Shown: positions 16,301 to 17,739 of the stretch, piece after piece
Position numbering within the stretch: position 1 is the first letter of the stretch
How the letters are laid out: the number at the start of each line of letters is the position of its first letter
NCBI GenBank assembly: GCA_964464925.1
Contig: CAYXLI010000058.1
Span: 1-17,739, forward strand
Length of the DNA: 17,739 bases
Direction: 5' to 3'
Source of the DNA: CAYXLI01 sp964464925
GTDB lineage: Bacteria; Acidobacteriota; Terriglobia; Bryobacterales; Bryobacteraceae
The notes under the pieces: generated by a model
Told to the model about the DNA's origin: nothing
What the model saw: the letters and a program-made list of their open reading frames with translations, nothing else
The model's database searches: none
Program-made: the position numbers and the translations under genes

Positions 16301-16813
16301 ATTGCGGGCGGCTGGCAGATTAGCGGTATCTTCCAGGCCCAGACTGGTACTCCTTGCAGCGTCGGCGTAAGCAATGACTACGCCGGGGTTGGCCAGGATG
16401 GCAGTCTCTGCGGTATCGGTCAGTTCTGGGTAAAGAACGGCGATCCCAAGATTGTCCACAACATCGCCCTCAACGGCGGTGGCAAGGCCGATCCTCAGTT
16501 CTGGTTCGCCACAACGAACTCAGACGGGACACCGATCTTCGCGCAGCCGACCAAGGGTACCTTCAACACCCAAACGGGTATCCGCGACATCATCCACAAT
16601 CCTGGTTTCAACAACTGGAACCTGGGTCTGTTCAAGAAGTTCTCGATCAACGAGCGGACTGGCTTCCAGTTCCGTGCGGAAGCGTTCAACGCCTTTAATC
16701 ACCCGAACTGGAATGGTGCGAATTTCAATCCGACCAGCGCCCAGTTCGGCCAGATCACCGGTAAGAACAACGACGTGCGTAACCTGCAGCTCTCGCTCCG
16801 TTACTTCTTCTAA
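13355..16813 (+). CDS. TonB-dependent outer-membrane receptor, Oar-like, with carboxypeptidase-regulatory-like N-domain
   Basis: The 1152-aa protein has a signal peptide (about 1-26, cleavage after VVNA), a carboxypeptidase-regulatory-like Ig fold at about 29-120 (GTISGFVRDQTNAVVPNAKVTV... NEGGYYTVTNIPPGYYQISVEATGF), a plug domain at about 135-290 (VTRQQIDALELNGRNPVGLASLVPG, STSEVQILTAAYAAEYGRTSGAQIRILTRAG), and a long beta-barrel that ends LRYFF, with the C-terminal Phe that BAM recognises. Such receptors are very numerous in Acidobacteria and Bacteroidetes, and most likely import oligosaccharides or peptides using TonB energy. No SusD-like lipoprotein or enzyme lies next to it, so the ligand is open. 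ATG at 13355 has AGGAGA at 13340-13345 and starts the signal peptide; the frame is open back to 13259, but those 32 residues are not signal-like. A strong terminator follows. Confidence 0.93.
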   Translation: MNKVCSPKAVLLFLATLLISAVVVNAQSDLGTISGFVRDQTNAVVPNAKVTVRGGAGLERQVTTNEGGYYTVTNIPPGYYQISVEATGFKKFESKENKLDPSSLLAVDAILTIGAASETVEVTASATQLQTETASVQKLVTRQQIDALELNGRNPVGLASLVPGARGGSLAGLSFGFSQGPSNFNGSRNPENLITYDGAPATRTRSNGTSLGSADVDSTSEVQILTAAYAAEYGRTSGAQIRILTRAGGPEFHGSAYDYFRNNVLNANTWTRNHTPGQQDVPPFRYNQFGYNVGGPFYIPNKLNADKTKFFWYWGQEWVRYRYTDTSSWTVPTNAMRNGDFSELLNPSNVFYGKVVTIKDPNTGNPFPGNIIPKDRLSQNGLGILKAYPEVNLATPINGAQYFYTTALHPQNQRKDTLSADINVTEKQRLQFRRMNYSFWEYQPLDGTPGRTPKFFDRPNQTNSLDYVWTVSPTVVNEALFTVSLDDVYIPVDTANFFDRTKAGINYNYLFPQGKLIPTRIPTANIQGLNGLNGGPYPSHSAGPIYTFSDSLTWIRGSHTYKFGFYFERSGENDNDEINVSACPTCTNNQNGQFTFSDTRSGQPTTGNAIANTAMGLFDSYSELGQRAYTVFRGSSYEPYVQDSWKVSQKLTLNYGVRYTIIVPYKALWGNQIAFDPKLYDPSKAVGIDPKTGAVIMTPGADRYNGMVIPGNGWPDSAKGRFPEATSGAYDYLFRGGKYPDHFSDIRWNQWQPRLGLAYQMNDKTVIRAGAGRFYTRLGVSDSIFLGGNPPFQPTANISFGSADNPGAVSANSLPLTVTSQSVAFKNPEAWNWNFTVERETFFKSILSVGYVGRRGLHQQREANINQPLPEVVAANPGVNLDALRPYKGYNSIRVSDNVASSTYNSLQVSWNRRFTQGLLFGVAYTWSHSMDDGSNQRDIIPNTYNAHNLWGDSEFDTRHVFIANFLYELPFLRAQNNLFSKIAGGWQISGIFQAQTGTPCSVGVSNDYAGVGQDGSLCGIGQFWVKNGDPKIVHNIALNGGGKADPQFWFATTNSDGTPIFAQPTKGTFNTQTGIRDIIHNPGFNNWNLGLFKKFSINERTGFQFRAEAFNAFNHPNWNGANFNPTSAQFGQITGKNNDVRNLQLSLRYFF

Positions 16814-16835
16814 ACTGTAGCGAACTGTTGTTTTT

Positions 16836-16873
16836 AAGCCGGGTCCCTGTAACGGGGACCCGGCTTTTGTTTT
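16836..16873 (+). terminator. Strong intrinsic terminator after the TonB-dependent receptor
   Basis: AAGCCGGGTCCC at 16836-16847 pairs perfectly with GGGACCCGGCTT at 16855-16866, giving a 12-bp G+C-rich stem with a 7-base loop, followed by TTTTGTTTT (16865-16873). It starts 23 bases after the receptor stop. This is the clearest terminator in the window and isolates the receptor transcript from the zinc-finger gene. Confidence 0.9.
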
Positions 16874-16883
16874 CTGTAAGGGT

Positions 16884-16922
16884 TTGACAGGATTCGTCGG
16901 CCTGTTTCGTAACGTACGTTAC
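16884..16922 (+). promoter_or_regulatory. Candidate promoter and palindromic operator upstream of the zinc-finger gene
   Basis: A perfect TTGACA lies at 16884-16889. The region 16-18 bases further on, where the -10 would be (TCGTAA), is a poor match, and it overlaps a perfect 14-base palindrome, GTAACGTACGTTAC (16909-16922). A poor -10 joined to a symmetric site is what a regulated promoter may look like, but no binding protein is known to me for this site. The next gene begins 131 bases downstream, so a leader of about 120 bases would follow. Confidence 0.4.
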
Positions 16923-17053
16923 ATTCTTCGCCATCTTTCCTGGTACTTATTACCCGCAGGGTAAGAATTTCCCGATCCCCGCATTCGAGGGGTACGAAAA
17001 ATCAGTAACTTAGCTTAGGCCTTTAGGTTGCAATAGGTGAAGAGGGTAAAGCT

Positions 17054-17266
17054 ATGCCAGAACGCTGTCCACATGACATCGGCCACAAGGTCGAGCTCTA
17101 CTGCTTGAAAAAGCTGCGAACCGCCGAGGCGCAAGCCTTTGAACAGCATCTTATTTGGTGCCCCCGGTGTTCGGAGGCTGTTGAGCGCATGCAGTCTCAT
17201 GTCCTTGCGGCCAAAGCCGCCTGTGGCGAACTCGGCCGCGCTTTCTTAATGCCGATCGGCGCCTAA
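17054..17266 (+). CDS. Small zinc-finger (zf-HC2/anti-sigma-like) protein
   Basis: The 70-aa protein holds the ZAS-type motif H32-LIW-C36-PR-C39 (Hx3Cx2C), preceded by a helix with YCLKKLRTAEAQAFEQHL. That layout is shared by the N-terminal zinc-binding anti-sigma domain of RsrA/RskA-type proteins. C5, H7, H11 or C17 could give the fourth ligand. After the finger there is a short amphipathic helix and no membrane span, so it lacks the transmembrane and periplasmic parts of a typical anti-sigma factor. It could be a free-standing anti-sigma domain or a small regulator. ATG at 17054 has GAGGG at 17042-17046. No ECF sigma gene lies beside it in this window. Its last 21 bases overlap the end of the convergent phosphodiesterase gene. 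Confidence 0.75.
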   Translation: MPERCPHDIGHKVELYCLKKLRTAEAQAFEQHLIWCPRCSEAVERMQSHVLAAKAACGELGRAFLMPIGA

Positions 17267-17739
17267 TTCTCGAATCCGCTCGCCGGGAAGAGACGAGTCC
17301 TCAGCACCCATCAGGTACAGAATAGTCGGCACTAAGCTCAGGCTGTCGTAAGGCCGCTCCACTAAAAGCCCTTTCGGCACTCCAGTCTTCTCACCGCCCC
17401 AGAACATCAGCACGGAATGCGTGGAGATTCGAAAGAAGGATCCGTGATTTCCGCCGGGGTTAAATCCGCGTGTGTTGAAATTCCAATGGTCGTTCGCTAG
17501 CAGTAAAAGGTCTGTCTGCACGAGACGGCGGCGCTCGCCGAAAGGCGAGTAGAACTGCTCCGTGAGTCCGATCAGACCGTTGGAATACTTGGTTTTGTGA
17601 ATTGCCTCCAGCCATTCGCGCTCGGAATGCCATTGGCTGAGCCAGGCGACGCGGTCACTCCCGATAACACGAAGGTCAGGATCTTCCATCAAGTGCAGCG
17701 GTAGACCTGGCTTCCAGCCTCCGACCGGCTCGCACCGGA
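17246..17739 (-). CDS. Alkaline-phosphatase-superfamily protein, type I phosphodiesterase/nucleotide pyrophosphatase-like (5' partial)
   Basis: The frame is open from the window edge to a TAA at 17246-17248, giving 163 C-terminal residues; the start is outside. A TTG at 17690-17692 is an internal codon, not a true start, since in-frame coding continues upstream of it. Features include NDHW (17480-17494), GGNHGSFFRISTHSVLMFWGG with the GNHG histidine (17441-17455), and PYDSLSLVPTILYLMG near the end, the pattern with which AP-superfamily phosphodiesterases close: metal-ligand Asp and His, then a helix. It probably hydrolyses a phosphoester or phosphodiester in the periplasm, but the exact subfamily cannot be named from this part. 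Sulfatase or phosphopentomutase-type relatives are not excluded. Confidence 0.65.
   Translation of the reverse strand, partial: RCEPVGGWKPGLPLHLMEDPDLRVIGSDRVAWLSQWHSEREWLEAIHKTKYSNGLIGLTEQFYSPFGERRRLVQTDLLLLANDHWNFNTRGFNPGGNHGSFFRISTHSVLMFWGGEKTGVPKGLLVERPYDSLSLVPTILYLMGAEDSSLPGERIRELGADRH

Overview
The window reads as a chromosomal stretch of a Gram-negative bacterium, most likely an acidobacterium of the Bryobacter/Solibacter type. This is inferred from one ~1150-residue outer-membrane TonB-dependent receptor of the Oar type (carboxypeptidase-regulatory-like N-terminus, barrel ending in Phe), a paired periplasmic M16 protease locus, a very small zinc-finger protein of the anti-sigma (zf-HC2) type, and fairly high, even G+C. 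No tRNA, rRNA, CRISPR array, transposase, integrase or phage gene is visible. Gene order looks like ordinary core/accessory chromosome, densely packed.

Left part (1-4083, + strand): the tail of an unidentified gene, then a polyprenyl-phosphate type GT2 glycosyltransferase, a DegT/DnrJ/EryC1/StrS sugar aminotransferase and a multi-membrane-span GT-C glycosyltransferase, all in one tight operon. The three together look like a module that makes an amino sugar, loads a sugar on a lipid carrier and transfers it on the periplasmic side, in outline like ArnB/ArnC/ArnT. Substrates cannot be read from sequence.

Middle (4085-9216): on the minus strand, an Ada-type alkylation-response protein with an overlapping MmcQ/YjbR gene. 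Diverging from it on the plus strand is a two-gene M16 metalloprotease operon. The first protein keeps the HxxEH zinc site but lacks the C-terminal Arg/Tyr pair. The second has lost HxxEH, keeps the Arg/Tyr pair and carries a ~215-residue C-terminal domain resembling LolA-like lipoprotein-binding folds. This split suggests an obligate heterodimer and is the most interesting biology in the window.

Right-middle (9223-12923): a KdgD-like 5-dehydro-4-deoxyglucarate dehydratase (minus), a divergent full-size MsbA-like ABC exporter (plus), a short GGGGTC-type palindrome, and an orphan thiG (minus).

Right end (12924-17739): a 431-bp divergent intergenic region, the TonB-dependent receptor with a strong intrinsic terminator, a candidate promoter with a perfect 14-bp palindrome, the small zinc-finger protein, and, convergent with and overlapping it, the C-terminal part of an alkaline-phosphatase-superfamily (type I phosphodiesterase) gene that runs off the window.

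Genes at convergent junctions are packed tail to tail (1 bp, 6 bp, 38 bp and a 21-bp overlap), so only the receptor has a clear terminator. No gene with wholly unknown function was found except the 5'-truncated first one.
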